Assembly (NCBI RefSeq): GCF_003352085.1
Contig: NZ_CP025804.1
Location: 3,348,001-3,412,000, forward strand
Direction of reading: 5' to 3'
DNA length: 64,000 nucleotides
From: Sulfitobacter sp. SK012
GTDB taxonomy: Bacteria; Pseudomonadota; Alphaproteobacteria; Rhodobacterales; Rhodobacteraceae
Part shown: piece after piece, positions 18,294 through 27,561 of the stretch
Layout of the letters: each line of letters begins with the position of its first letter
Numbering within the stretch: the stretch's first letter is position 1
Notes under the pieces: model-generated
What the model was told of the DNA's origin: nothing
Seen by the model: only the letters and a program-made list of their open reading frames with translations
Database searches by the model: none
Program-made: the position numbers and the translations under genes

Positions 18294-20252
18294 ATGACCG
18301 ATCTTCTGTCCGGCCAGAAAAGCGCCCCTACCTATGACGCGTCCTCCATCGAAGTGCTGGAGGATATGGAGCACGTGCGCCTACGTCCCGGCATGTATAT
18401 TGGCGGCAAGGATGATCGTGCGCTGCACCACATGGTTGCCGAGATCGTCGATAACTCCATGGACGAAGCCGTCGCTGGCCACGCCACTTGGATCGAAGTC
18501 GAGCTGCACGAAAACGGCCATGTCACCGTGCGCGACAATGGGCGCGGCATTCCGACCGACCCCCACCCCAAGGACCCCAGCAAATCCGCGCTGGAGATCA
18601 TCTTTTGCACATTGAACGCCGGTGGCAAATTCTCGGGCGACAGCTACGAGACCTCGGGCGGTTTACACGGCGTTGGGTCCTCGGTTGTGAATGCGCTTTC
18701 GGATCACCTGCGGGTCGAGAGTGCGCGCAACAAAGAAGTCATGGCGATGGAGTTTTCTCGCGGCATCCCCCAAGGGCCCCTCGCGCGGGTCGGTGCAGCA
18801 CCCAACCGGCGTGGTACTGCCGTGACCTTCCACCCTGATCCTGAAATCTTTGGCTCGCTCAAACTGCGCGCCTCACGCCTGTTCGCCATGGCCCGCTCCA
18901 AAGCATACTTGTTCTCCGGGGTCGAAATCCGTTGGAAGACCGCGATCGTAGACGGCGACACACCCATGGAAGCGACCTTCCACTTCCCCGGTGGGCTCTC
19001 TGACTACCTCAATGAAAACCTTTCGGGATCAACGACCTACGCCGAAGCCCCCTTTGCAGGCACCGTTGATTTCAAAGAAAAATTCAACGCCCCCGGCAAG
19101 GTCGAATGGGCCATTAACTGGACACCCTCACGCGACGGTTTCATCCAATCTTATTGTAACACCATCCCCACACCCGAAGGCGGCACCCACGAGGCCGGCT
19201 TTTGGGCCGCGATCCTCAAGGGTATCAAGGCTTACGGCGAATTGGTCGGCAACCGCAAAGCCACCACCATAACCCGCGAAGACCTGACAACGGGTGGCTG
19301 TGCTCTGGTCTCATGCTTTATCCGCGAACCGGAATTTGTGGGACAGACCAAGGACCGGCTGGCCACTGTTGACGCGCAGCGCATGGTGGAAAATGCCGTG
19401 CGTGACCACTTTGACAACTGGCTGGCGGCAGATACTAAATCTGCGGGCGCGATCCTCGATTTTCTGGTGCTGCGGGCCGAAGAACGGCTTAAGCGTCGTC
19501 AGGAAAAGGAAACGGCGCGCAAGACGGCTACCAAAAAGCTGCGCCTTCCTGGCAAACTAACCGATTGCACCTCCAAAACCCGCGAAGGAACGGAGCTGTT
19601 TATCGTGGAGGGCGACAGCGCTGGCGGTTCCGGCAAGGGTGCGCGTAATCGCGTGAACCAAGCGCTGCTGCCGCTAAAGGGCAAGATCCTTAACGTGTTG
19701 GGCGCTGCCTCGGGCAAGCTGAACACCAACACCGAGATTTCCGATCTGTGCGAAGCGCTTGGCGTTGGCATGGGCAGTAAATTTAACCTCGATGACCTGC
19801 GCTATGACAAAATCATCATCATGACCGACGCGGATGTCGACGGCGCGCATATTGCCTCGCTGCTGATGACGTTCTTTTTCACTCAAATGCGCCCGATGAT
19901 CGACGCCGGCCACCTCTACCTCGCCTGCCCGCCACTCTACCGCCTGACTCAAGGCGCGCGCCGCGCCTATGTGGCCGATGACGCCGAGAAAAACGCGCTG
20001 CTGGAAAAAGGCTTGGGCGGCAAAGGTAAGATTGACCTGCAACGTTTCAAAGGTCTGGGCGAAATGGACGCGAAAGACCTCAAAGAGACCACGATGGACC
20101 CTAAGACCCGCAAACTGATCCGCGTGACCGTGGACGAAGATATCCCGGGCGAAACCGGCGATCTGGTCGAAAGGTTGATGGGGAAGAAGCCGGAACTGCG
20201 GTTCCAGTACATTCAGGAGAACGCCCGGTTTGTCGAGGAGCTGGATGTTTGA
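18294..20252 (+). CDS. parE: DNA topoisomerase IV subunit B
   Basis: The 652-residue protein is a type IIA topoisomerase B subunit. The GHKL ATPase has EIVDNSMDEA, DNGRGIP and GLHGVGSSVVNALS; the transducer follows; the TOPRIM domain has EGDSAGGSGKGARNR and DADVDGAHI, with metal-binding Glu and Asp residues. Its size and the VEELDV end fit ParE better than the longer GyrB. It decatenates daughter chromosomes with ParC. The ATG at 18294 is the family-typical start; a TTG at 18258 is an alternative. Confidence 0.93.
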   Translation: MTDLLSGQKSAPTYDASSIEVLEDMEHVRLRPGMYIGGKDDRALHHMVAEIVDNSMDEAVAGHATWIEVELHENGHVTVRDNGRGIPTDPHPKDPSKSALEIIFCTLNAGGKFSGDSYETSGGLHGVGSSVVNALSDHLRVESARNKEVMAMEFSRGIPQGPLARVGAAPNRRGTAVTFHPDPEIFGSLKLRASRLFAMARSKAYLFSGVEIRWKTAIVDGDTPMEATFHFPGGLSDYLNENLSGSTTYAEAPFAGTVDFKEKFNAPGKVEWAINWTPSRDGFIQSYCNTIPTPEGGTHEAGFWAAILKGIKAYGELVGNRKATTITREDLTTGGCALVSCFIREPEFVGQTKDRLATVDAQRMVENAVRDHFDNWLAADTKSAGAILDFLVLRAEERLKRRQEKETARKTATKKLRLPGKLTDCTSKTREGTELFIVEGDSAGGSGKGARNRVNQALLPLKGKILNVLGAASGKLNTNTEISDLCEALGVGMGSKFNLDDLRYDKIIIMTDADVDGAHIASLLMTFFFTQMRPMIDAGHLYLACPPLYRLTQGARRAYVADDAEKNALLEKGLGGKGKIDLQRFKGLGEMDAKDLKETTMDPKTRKLIRVTVDEDIPGETGDLVERLMGKKPELRFQYIQENARFVEELDV

Positions 20253-20267
20253 GGGGGGCCGTCGAGT

Positions 20268-20423
20268 ATGATTTGGGATAAGTTCGACCCATTAGATTCT
20301 CGAAAGGCCAAGCGCTCACTTTTGGTTATTGCAATTTCCACTCTGATATTTGCAACTTTTGAAGTCACCTCCAACGAAATCTCGTTACTAGGTTTTTCGG
20401 GCTTTGTTGCACAAATGGACTGA
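20268..20423 (+). pseudogene. Truncated small membrane-protein gene cut by IS5-like element
   Basis: A frame with a good GAGGGG ribosome-binding site begins MIWDKFDPLDSRKAKR and continues into a hydrophobic segment (SLLVIAISTLIFA). After ISLLGF, near 20399, the sequence becomes the left end of an insertion sequence, and the frame stops at 20423 in transposon DNA. The remaining part of the original gene is not recognisable to the right of the element, so the insertion was probably followed by deletion. Confidence 0.55.
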
Positions 20424-21177
20424 TGGGATTCACTGTATGAATCCAGCGTGCTAGCTGAAGGCATGAGCAGTTGGGTCCCTACGAAGTACAAGACCAAGAA
20501 TTGGTCATCTTACAATGCCAGCTTGAAGCAGTGCGGATCCTTATCGATCTGGTTTGATCCAGAGACGGTTTGGACACCACCGCCGAGAGGTAAGCGCGGT
20601 CGGCAATAGAAATTCAGTGATGCCGCCATCCAGACATGCCTGACACTGAAGGTCCTGTTTGGCATGCCTCTCCGTCAAACAACTGGGTTCGTCCAGAGCT
20701 CGCTGCGTTTGGTCGGGTTGGATTGAGCAGCACCTGATTTTAGCACCTTATGCAGACACCAGAAGACTCTGAACGTAAGCCTGCCTTATCGTGGGTCCAA
20801 AGGTGCACTGAACCTGCTCATCGACAGCACGGGGACCAAAGCCGAAGGTGAAGGCGAAGGCCTGGAAGCCTACGAGCGCCGGAGCTGTTGCCCGAAACGA
20901 TGCGGTCAATGCGCAGCGATATTTGGGCCGCACTCTGTGGCGACGCTGGAGTGGATACCACCGCCGAAGCCGCGTCAAAACAAAGATGCATTGTATGAAA
21001 CTACTCGGCCAATCGTTGATGGCGCGAGGATTTGAAAGACAGGTCGCGGAAATCCAAATCCGCATCGCTGTGCTGAACCGCTACACCGCTCTTGGCATAC
21101 CTATCACTGAGCCCGTAGGCTAAATCCGTCTGGGGTAAGGGGAAGAACGCCCCTCACCCGATTTATGCAACAAAGCC
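20400..21177 (+). mobile_element. Degenerate IS5-family insertion sequence
   Basis: The terminal inverted repeats are GGCTTTGTTGCACAAAT at 20400 and, as reverse complement, GGCTTTGTTGCATAAAT at 21177, differing at one base. The body encodes a recognisable but broken IS5 (IS903-like) transposase. The 778-bp length is shorter than an intact ~1.05-kb element because of an internal deletion. Target-site duplication is not evident, in line with later flanking deletion. Confidence 0.85.
20463..21123 (+). pseudogene. IS5-family transposase remnant with stops and internal deletion
   Basis: The N-terminal part from ATG 20463 (SSYNASLKQCGSLSIWFD) runs into a TAG after KRGRQ and a TGA after RLVGLD, then continues ALNLLIDSTGTKAEGEGE. 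At about 20850 the reading frame shifts by one and resumes near the C-terminus as AKAWKPTSAGAVARN and WRRWSGYHRRSRVKTKMHC. The middle part with much of the DDE catalytic core is missing, so the gene cannot make active transposase. Confidence 0.85.
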
Positions 21178-21476
21178 TATTCTAGTTGGTATTCTTGTTT
21201 TGTGGGACCCGTCTGCGCTAGTAGGCATTCTAGCAAGTTCTCTGAATCCAGGGTAGACTACTTGCTAGCTTTCCGGCTTTTCACTCTCCCAACCATCGTA
21301 CCGACGAAGTCTCAGGGAGGGCGCAAATACGTGCTCTCTGGGCTGATGCCCTCGTCTGGCCTCAACCTCTCCGCTGGAGAGTTTGCAAGACGGCCTCCGA
21401 CGCGAGGTCGGGCGCTGCCCTAACGCTGTGGCTCCTAAGCAAAACCAAATTACAAACCTGCTTCGCGCCCCGACAG
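21178..21476. other. Spacer with hairpins and shared 13-mer
   Basis: No gene is seen. Two hairpins lie here: CTCTCC-GCT-GGAGAG (21367-21381) and CCGAC-GCGAG-GTCGG (21397-21411). The 13-mer TCGGGCGCTGCCC at 21408-21420 is identical to one at 4208-4220 in the P450 spacer. Confidence 0.45.
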
Positions 21477-21520
21477 TGTGCACAAACCAGTGCACACTGT
21501 GTGCACACATGGTGCACACC
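21477..21520. repeat. Four ~11-bp TGCACA iterons upstream of zincin lipoprotein gene
   Basis: Cores TGCACA start at 21479, 21491, 21502 and 21513, spaced 12, 11 and 11 bases apart, within GTGTGCACAA, AGTGCACACT, GTGTGCACAC and GGTGCACACC. The array sits 46 bp before the lipoprotein start. It is the second such array in the window and shares core, copy number and spacing with 3858-3901. Confidence 0.6.
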
Positions 21521-21565
21521 GCTTTTACCCTTGAACCCTGCCCCGCTCCGCCCCCTAATGCGGGA

Positions 21566-22246
21566 ATGTTTCGTGCCCTGATCCTGCTCCTTTTCCTCGC
21601 CGCTTGCGGACGCCCTTTGACGGATACCGAGCGTGCTTTTGCCTCCACCATCCACGGCGATGCGCTCGACCTTGATCGGGTGCGGCTGCATGACGGAGCC
21701 CCGACCCGGGCCGTCACGTTTACGCGCAAACCGCGGCCACGCACGACCTGCCGCGAGTTGATCTTCCCGCCTCAAGACACAGAAGAATTGGTCACCACCA
21801 AGCCCGCTGCCGTCGCCCTTTGGAACACCGTTCTTTTTGACCGAGACTGGTATTTGGATGACTATCTGCCTGACTATCCTGACCGCGTCGGCCTGATCGC
21901 CGCGATGCTGTTGGCGCATGAGTTGACCCATGTTTGGCAATGGCAAAACCGCGCCACGACCGGCTATTCCCCCTTGCGCGCCGCATCTGAACATAATCCC
22001 GGCGGCGATCCTTATCTCTTTGAGATCAATGAAGAACCACGCTTTTCAGAATTCGCATTTGAGCAACAAGGCAGCATCGTCGAAGAGTTCGTTTGTTGCC
22101 GGGCGCTGGCCCCAGACGCCCCTCGCACCGAGCGTTTGCACGGGTTGATCGCCCAAGTGATGCCGGTCGCACCGCTCCCGTCCTCGCCCGCTTATGATGT
22201 CGGCTTGCCATGGGACGGCGTAGACCTAAAAAATATCTGTCGATAA
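21566..22246 (+). CDS. Lipoprotein with zincin HExxH motif
   Basis: The 226-residue product has a lipoprotein signal (LFLAACG, Cys near residue 14) and a single metalloprotease-like motif HELTHVWQWQ (about residues 113-122), with a downstream Glu-rich stretch EQQGSIVEEFVCC that might supply a third metal ligand. No family name comes to mind with certainty; many Rhodobacterales carry such proteins of unknown role. The longer frame to 21383 would include the iteron array and is rejected. GAATG context gives only a modest ribosome-binding site. Confidence 0.75.
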   Translation: MFRALILLLFLAACGRPLTDTERAFASTIHGDALDLDRVRLHDGAPTRAVTFTRKPRPRTTCRELIFPPQDTEELVTTKPAAVALWNTVLFDRDWYLDDYLPDYPDRVGLIAAMLLAHELTHVWQWQNRATTGYSPLRAASEHNPGGDPYLFEINEEPRFSEFAFEQQGSIVEEFVCCRALAPDAPRTERLHGLIAQVMPVAPLPSSPAYDVGLPWDGVDLKNICR

Positions 22247-22256
22247 GGAGACCCAC

Positions 22257-22691
22257 GTGGCCCAATACGCCATCATAATGCTGATCGCAGGCATCGGGAT
22301 CCCGGTGCTGGCCGCGCTGAATGCACAACTAGGCGGGCGTATCGGATCTCCTGCAGCCGCAGCTACAGTACTGTTTATAATCGCCTTTTCCGTCAGCCTT
22401 GCCGTTACGCTCATGACCGGGCCCCAGGGGTTCGCTCGTATGATCGGCGCGCCAAAACACCTATTTCTGGCGGGGCTCTTGGTGGCGTTCTATATCCTTT
22501 CAATCACCTATATCGCCCCCCATTTTGGGATCGGAAATGCGGTGTTCTTCGTGCTTTTAGGTCAGTTGATCAGCGCCGCGGCGATTGATCATTTTGGGCT
22601 TTTCGGCGCGCAGATATCACCCTTGGGGTTGGCGCGCGCGGGTGGGATTGCGCTGATGGCAGCCGGGGTTTGGTTGACGCAACAGGTCTAA
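22257..22691 (+). CDS. DMT-superfamily membrane protein (YdcZ/DUF606-like)
   Basis: The 144-residue protein is almost wholly hydrophobic with four to five helices, opening with IAGIGIPVLAALNAQLGGR, the landmark of the DUF606/EamA-type half transporters. GTG start at 22257 is preceded by AAGGAG. It follows the zincin lipoprotein gene by 10 bases and may be cotranscribed. Substrate unknown. Confidence 0.85.
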   Translation: MAQYAIIMLIAGIGIPVLAALNAQLGGRIGSPAAAATVLFIIAFSVSLAVTLMTGPQGFARMIGAPKHLFLAGLLVAFYILSITYIAPHFGIGNAVFFVLLGQLISAAAIDHFGLFGAQISPLGLARAGGIALMAAGVWLTQQV

Positions 22692-22694
22692 AGA

Positions 22695-23675
22695 TCAGGC
22701 GCTGGCCAGCTCCGTCATCTGGCTCCACAGCGCATCTGGCACATTCACTGGATCTGCTAGACTGCGGTGTTGACCGGGCATCCGGGCGCCCTCGTCCTGT
22801 GCTACGTTTTCCGCAAGAGCGGCCATTTGCGCACCAAAATCCGGCGCTGTTGAAGGATCAATCAGCAGGTAATATTGGCCCAGATCATGCGGTGCGCCTT
22901 CGGGTGCTTTGAGGGGTTTGACATCGCGTGACAAAGTGCCGCCGGTCATCGCCGCCGCAAGCACTTCGGCCATGAGCCCAAAGCCCCAGCCCTTGTAACC
23001 GCCCATCGACACCAGCGACCCTTTTATCGCCGCATCAGGGTCCGTTGTTGGGTTTCCGTCCGCATCCAGCGCCCAGCCTTCAGGGATTTTTTCACCGGCG
23101 GCCTTGGCCATGGTGATCTTGCCCAAGGCAACGGTGGTGGTGGATTGATCAAACTGCATCGCCAGCCCGCCATTGCCGTCTGGCACTGAAAAAGCGATGG
23201 GGTTGGTGCCGATAACGCGGGTCTTGCCACCGGGGGCTGCCACGATGGGAGACGCGTTGGTAAAACCGATGCCGATCATGCCAGCCAGCGCGATGCTTTC
23301 GGTAAAGTAGCCCAAAGAGGTGCAGGTGTGCGCATGCATCACCGAAAGGGATGCGACGCCAAGGCTGCGCGCAGCGTCCAGCGCCACGGGCAGGCCATAG
23401 GAAAACGCCGGCTGTGCAAATCCGAATTGTGCGTCGACATGCACGGTGCCAGGGCGCGCGCTGCTGACGTCGGGCACCACGTCGCCTTTGACACGCCCCG
23501 AGCGAAGCTGTTGGCAGTAGCTTTCAACGTAGTAGAGCCCACAAATCCGGTTACCAGTGGCCTCTGCCTTGCGAACCGCTCGCGCGACTTCGGCCGCAGC
23601 AAAGGCACCTGCCCCGTGGGCCACGAGTGCAGCTTTGGCCGTGATTTCAATGTCGTCTAATGTAATGCTCGCCAT
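22695..23675 (-). CDS. Malate/L-lactate dehydrogenase-family oxidoreductase
   Basis: The 326-residue enzyme belongs to the type-2 malate/lactate/ureidoglycolate dehydrogenase family (NAD(P)H-dependent, non-Rossmann). Typical blocks are SVMHAHTCTSLGYFTE, where the catalytic His would lie, VIGTNPIAFSVPDG, and MGGYKGWGFGLMAEVL. The exact 2-hydroxy acid cannot be told from sequence; Delta1-piperideine-2-carboxylate reductases are relatives. Start at 23675 (MASITLDD); an ATG at 23687 is possible. Confidence 0.85.
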   Translation of the reverse strand: MASITLDDIEITAKAALVAHGAGAFAAAEVARAVRKAEATGNRICGLYYVESYCQQLRSGRVKGDVVPDVSSARPGTVHVDAQFGFAQPAFSYGLPVALDAARSLGVASLSVMHAHTCTSLGYFTESIALAGMIGIGFTNASPIVAAPGGKTRVIGTNPIAFSVPDGNGGLAMQFDQSTTTVALGKITMAKAAGEKIPEGWALDADGNPTTDPDAAIKGSLVSMGGYKGWGFGLMAEVLAAAMTGGTLSRDVKPLKAPEGAPHDLGQYYLLIDPSTAPDFGAQMAALAENVAQDEGARMPGQHRSLADPVNVPDALWSQMTELASA

Positions 23676-23740
23676 GCGCCCCGTCATCCCTTTGCGTGCC
23701 TCTCATCGGCTCGTTAATGTGGGGCGAAGGATGGGATGCG

Positions 23741-24490
23741 TCAACCCGTTGTTGGCGTATCCAAGGCCGTGACGGAGACAAAGGTAATCGTATCTTCGGC
23801 CAAAGGCGATGTCAGACCTTGGAGCGTGACGCTTAGGCCTGTTGAGAACCCGATCACCAGCCCATCATCAGTAACCGTCTGATCCGTAACGGAGATGTCG
23901 TCAGGTGTGGGGGTTTCAATCGCAAGTGCGTCTTCAGCTTCGTCGAAATCGGTGATGATCACATTGCCATCAGCACCTTGAATGGCAGCAAAGACGTCTG
24001 CACCAGCACCGCCGGTTGCGGTATCGCCATTCCCAAGGAACAACGCGTCGTCCCCCAGACCACCATCAATCGTATCGGCGTCCAGATCATCAACGCGGGT
24101 TTCGCGCTGAAAACCGCCAAAGAGCGCATCATCGCCGTCGCCACCGGTGATGACATCACTGTCTTCGCCGCCAATTAGGGTATCAGCGCCTGTGGCTCCA
24201 ATGATCGTATCGGTGCCGCCAGATGTGTCGAAAACATTGCTGCTGCCTTCGGTACCAACAAAATCTTCGTCCATGTCAGTGCCGCGGACAATGTTGAACG
24301 GGCCCGTGTCCCCATCAACGCTGCGCGCATCCTCAAGAAATGAGGCCACATCGACCATCTCAACAGGATCGCTACCATCTTCGGGAAGGGCCGCATCTGG
24401 GTCTTCTTCCTCTTCGTCCGAAGACGTGTCGAACCCAACTGCAAGCAGCGGAGACATAGCAACCAGAAGAAACGACATAAGGGGTAACAT
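23741..24490 (-). CDS. RTX-like calcium-binding repeat protein
   Basis: The 249-residue product starts with a hydrophobic signal-like segment (MSFLLVAMSPLLAVGF), then an acidic linker (SSDEEEEDPDAA), then a block of glycine-aspartate nonapeptides (GADTLIGGEDSDVITGG, LGDDALFLG, GGAGADVF) that fits haemolysin-type calcium-binding repeats. It is small, with no catalytic domain. No type I secretion gene lies nearby. The ATG at 24490 has an AGGA upstream. The combination of N-terminal signal and RTX repeats is unusual, as RTX proteins are normally exported by a C-terminal signal. Confidence 0.8.
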   Translation of the reverse strand: MLPLMSFLLVAMSPLLAVGFDTSSDEEEEDPDAALPEDGSDPVEMVDVASFLEDARSVDGDTGPFNIVRGTDMDEDFVGTEGSSNVFDTSGGTDTIIGATGADTLIGGEDSDVITGGDGDDALFGGFQRETRVDDLDADTIDGGLGDDALFLGNGDTATGGAGADVFAAIQGADGNVIITDFDEAEDALAIETPTPDDISVTDQTVTDDGLVIGFSTGLSVTLQGLTSPLAEDTITFVSVTALDTPTTG

Positions 24491-24583
24491 GGAAGTATTC
24501 CTGTCCTGTACCCTCACCATCATAGCCCAAACTGGGGTCTAAATGAGGTCACTTAGCGGAGACTTCCGGGCAAATTTTATATA

Positions 24584-25267
24584 TTATTCGGAGGCAAGTT
24601 GCCCCAGATCAAGGCGGATTTGACGGTCCATGCGGCCTGCCAACTCAAGATTATGAGTGGCGATTAGTGCCGACAGACCTGTGGCGCGCACCAGCGTCAT
24701 CAGTGCTGCAAAAACAGTGTCAGACGTCTTGGGATCAAGGTTCCCGGTGGGCTCGTCTGCCAACAGCAGGCGTGGTGTATTTGCCAATGCACGACAAAAG
24801 GCAACGCGCTGTTGCTCGCCGCCCGATAAGGCTGCTGGGCGGTGGCCGGCGCGTGGTGCGATGCCAACATCCGATAGTAATTTCTGCGCGCGCGCCTCAG
24901 CTTCGGCCTTGGAGACGCCATTGGCCAATTGCGGCAGCACGATGTTTTCCAGCGCCGTGAATTCAGGCAAAAGATGGTGAAACTGGTAGATAAAACCAAC
25001 ATCCTGGCGCCGAACGGCAGTGCGCTTGCGATCAGATTGGCCGGTCATATCGGTGCCCGCGATATGAACTTGGCCAGCGTCTGGCGTATCGAGCAATCCC
25101 GCAATATGCAGCAGCGTCGATTTACCAGCCCCTGAGGGGGCAACGAGGGCCACAACTTCGCCTTCGGCCACGGTCAGATCAATACCGCGCAACACGGTAA
25201 CCTCATTGGGTTTACCCGCGTTATAGGCCTTGGTGATGCCCGAAAGGCTGAGGGATGGATCACTCAT
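24584..25267 (-). CDS. lolD: Lipoprotein-releasing ABC transporter ATPase LolD
   Basis: The 227-residue ATPase drives release of lipoproteins from the inner membrane. Walker A is APSGAGKST, the signature LSGGEQQR, Walker [13 protein letters not shown], and the switch His lies in IATHNLEL. It is overlapped by the permease gene upstream (ATGAGTGA), confirming an operon of lolC/E then lolD. The size and MacB/LolD-like sequence agree. Confidence 0.93.
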   Translation of the reverse strand: MSDPSLSLSGITKAYNAGKPNEVTVLRGIDLTVAEGEVVALVAPSGAGKSTLLHIAGLLDTPDAGQVHIAGTDMTGQSDRKRTAVRRQDVGFIYQFHHLLPEFTALENIVLPQLANGVSKAEAEARAQKLLSDVGIAPRAGHRPAALSGGEQQRVAFCRALANTPRLLLADEPTGNLDPKTSDTVFAALMTLVRATGLSALIATHNLELAGRMDRQIRLDLGQLASE

Positions 25268-26546
25268 AGCGCAGCGCCTCAACTGGGTTCATCCGTGCCG
25301 CGCGGCGTGCAGGAAATATCGTAACAATGAACGACAATCCAAGCGACAGAGCCACCGCAGAAAGGACATCACCCAACTCCAATTTCGCAGGCAGGAAGTA
25401 GATGCCGCGGACCGATGGATCCCAAGCGTTACCGCCAGCGAGCCAATTCACAATTCCAAAAATCTGATCAACATAAAGCGCAAAGAGGCATCCCAAAATG
25501 ACCCCCATCACAGTGCCGATGATCCCAGTGAATGCGCCACAGATAAAAAACACCCGCAGGATCGATCCTTCTGTCAGGCCCATTGTACGCAGAATACCAA
25601 TGTCGCGCCCTTTGTTTTTAACGAGCATAATCAGGCCAGAAACGATGTTCATCGCCGCAATCAGCACAAGCACTGACAAGATGACAAACATCACGTTGTC
25701 TTCGATATCCAGCGCGCTGAGAAACCCCGAGGATGCATCACGCCACGTCCAAACCAACCCATCGTCACCTGAGGCGGCAAGAATGGCGGGGGCAAACAGA
25801 TCTACCTTTTCGGGATCCTCGACCATCACTTCGAACTCATCCACAGCGCCTTCGCTGTTGAAGTAGGATTGCGCCTCAGCCAGTGGAAGATAGGCGCGGG
25901 TCCGGTCAATATCATAGCGCCCAGCGGTGAAAATATAGACGACCTCATAGGCGTTGATGCGCGGAGATGTGCCAAATGCGGTTTTGACCCCGTTTGGGGA
26001 AATCAGCTTGATCCGGCTACCCACCCCCACGCCCAGCGTGCGCGCGATGCCAGATCCGATGGCGATGCCCTCGTCAAAACGCGCCAGATCTCCTAGTGCG
26101 GTTTCCGGATCCGCAATGCGCGGGATCGTGGCTAGATCGGCTCCTTGGATCCCGTAGACCTCAACGCCGGCGTTGTTTTGCCCGATCGTGGCCATAACCT
26201 GCCCGCGAACCAAAGGAGCGACGCGTGTCACACCCGGAACCTGAGCCAGCTCTTCGGCGCGGCCGGCGTAGTCGCGGATTTTACGGTCCAGCTGGCCGTT
26301 TTCCTTAATATTCCCAACCGTATAGACGGTTACATGCGCATTGGCCCCTACAATGGTATCCACGAACTCAGCCCGGAAACCCGACCGTACCGAAAGCGTC
26401 GCGATCAAAGCAAAAACGGCCAAGGTGATGCCGATGAGGCTGATCCATGTCATCACGCTGACACCACCCTCCGCACGGCGCGCACGCAAGTAGCGCCAGG
26501 CGATCATCCACTCGAATGGGGCAAAAGGAGCGGTGCGTCCGGCCAT
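25260..26546 (-). CDS. lolC: Lipoprotein-releasing ABC transporter permease LolC/LolE
   Basis: This 428-residue permease has an N-terminal membrane helix ([20 protein letters not shown]), a large periplasmic domain of ~200 residues and three C-terminal helices ending [10 protein letters not shown], the standard LolC/E/MacB-type FtsX architecture. In Alphaproteobacteria a single LolC/E-like protein usually serves as homodimer with LolD, so the symbol is nominal. It is first in the lolC/E-lolD unit. Confidence 0.9.
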   Translation of the reverse strand: MAGRTAPFAPFEWMIAWRYLRARRAEGGVSVMTWISLIGITLAVFALIATLSVRSGFRAEFVDTIVGANAHVTVYTVGNIKENGQLDRKIRDYAGRAEELAQVPGVTRVAPLVRGQVMATIGQNNAGVEVYGIQGADLATIPRIADPETALGDLARFDEGIAIGSGIARTLGVGVGSRIKLISPNGVKTAFGTSPRINAYEVVYIFTAGRYDIDRTRAYLPLAEAQSYFNSEGAVDEFEVMVEDPEKVDLFAPAILAASGDDGLVWTWRDASSGFLSALDIEDNVMFVILSVLVLIAAMNIVSGLIMLVKNKGRDIGILRTMGLTEGSILRVFFICGAFTGIIGTVMGVILGCLFALYVDQIFGIVNWLAGGNAWDPSVRGIYFLPAKLELGDVLSAVALSLGLSFIVTIFPARRAARMNPVEALRYE

Positions 26547-26829
26547 AACGGTCCTTGGTCTATGGGCAGATCACGCTAGCCCGGTTGGTTCGCGGCAACG
26601 TGGCGATTTGGCCGGGGCGGGTCAAGCGGTGAGTGCCAACGCAATGCCTTCGCAGCAAAGGTATTTGTCTGAAACTAGCGCATCTGCGTTGGGATTTGGC
26701 TCAGCATGGATCCCCGTGCGCGGCCTTACAGTGGATTCTGTGTGCCAGAAGGTTCTTTGGTAGGACATCAATTGGTAATTTCATTGAGCCAGTAATGTCT
26801 GGCGCAAACATCCATCCAACGTTCGAAAT
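26547..26829. other. 283-bp spacer between DUF2937 gene and lolC/E
   Basis: No gene or clear RNA structure is seen. It must contain the promoter of the lol operon on the minus strand. Confidence 0.4.
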
Positions 26830-27327
26830 TCAGATGCGCTGCTTGCGGCGAAAGAGAAGAGCGAAGAGGCGCAGGATGAGTTTGACACCCAGCCCGCCCA
26901 ATACAAACCCGATCCCGGCAAAAATCGCGCCCGCAAAATTGAGTGGCAGCGCAGGTTGATAGGCGGCCCATGCAGCCTGCGCGATATCCCGGTCAGTAAG
27001 GCGCGGCAGGTTGTAGGCGCGCATGAAGGGCCCGTGATCTTGCACTTCTGCCAGATCGGCGCGTAGCGTATCCAGCCGAGCAAAGCTGCGGGTCATATCA
27101 CTGCGTCTTCGCTCCAAAAACGCAGTGCCTTGCATCTGGCTGAGCGCAGCTGTGCGCGTTAGACCCTCAGCAGCGGCTGACGCATCAAAATCAGCAACCA
27201 CTTCGCTAAGCGCGTCGACAGCGCCACCTAAGCGTTGGATATATTGTTGAGAGAATTCCGGGAATTGCGACGTCGCGGTTGCCCCGGCAAGTCCGCCAGC
27301 CAGTGTTAATGCGCGCAGGATCATCAT
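26830..27327 (-). CDS. DUF2937 family membrane-anchored protein
   Basis: The 165-residue protein has an N-terminal hydrophobic segment, a central helical region (QQYIQRLGGAVDALSEVVADF), and a C-terminal membrane helix (NFAGAIFAGIGFVLGGLGVKLI) followed by a basic tail RRKQRI. This matches DUF2937, a family of unknown function in Alphaproteobacteria. No operon partner is obvious. Confidence 0.8.
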   Translation of the reverse strand: MMILRALTLAGGLAGATATSQFPEFSQQYIQRLGGAVDALSEVVADFDASAAAEGLTRTAALSQMQGTAFLERRRSDMTRSFARLDTLRADLAEVQDHGPFMRAYNLPRLTDRDIAQAAWAAYQPALPLNFAGAIFAGIGFVLGGLGVKLILRLFALLFRRKQRI

Positions 27328-27507
27328 AGATATATTCCGCCCGACAGAGTTTCGCCGAATGTTTCAATGTCCGATGATAGGGGCGTCAGTGCAACAACAC
27401 GATAGCGTCTGACGCGCCGTAAAGACATGCTGGAAGTTTTATGGAACGGCATGAAGCACGCTGTAAAGCGGAAACGCATTCACCCAATGCCCCAGTCCCA
27501 ATAGAAA

Positions 27508-27535
27508 AAGGGGCCGACCCAATGGCCGACCCCTT
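27508..27535 (-). terminator. Rho-independent terminator for VPLPA-CTERM gene
   Basis: On the minus strand the RNA folds as AAGGGGTCGGCC-ATTG-GGTCGGCCCCTT (12 pairs including wobble), followed by a T tract (from AAAAA at 27505-27509). It lies 26 bp after the stop of the gene at 27562. Strong candidate. Confidence 0.8.
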
Positions 27536-27561
27536 CTCGATTATCTAATTGATCGTTTGGA

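Noticed and set aside
18003..18374. Minus-strand frame between the AhpD-like gene and parE
   Set aside because: Its start codon lies inside parE antisense, and no start or ribosome-binding site exists within the spacer.
21383..21565. N-terminal extension of the zincin lipoprotein
   Set aside because: It contains the iteron array and would place the lipoprotein signal in the middle of the protein; the ATG at 21566 is a proper lipoprotein start.
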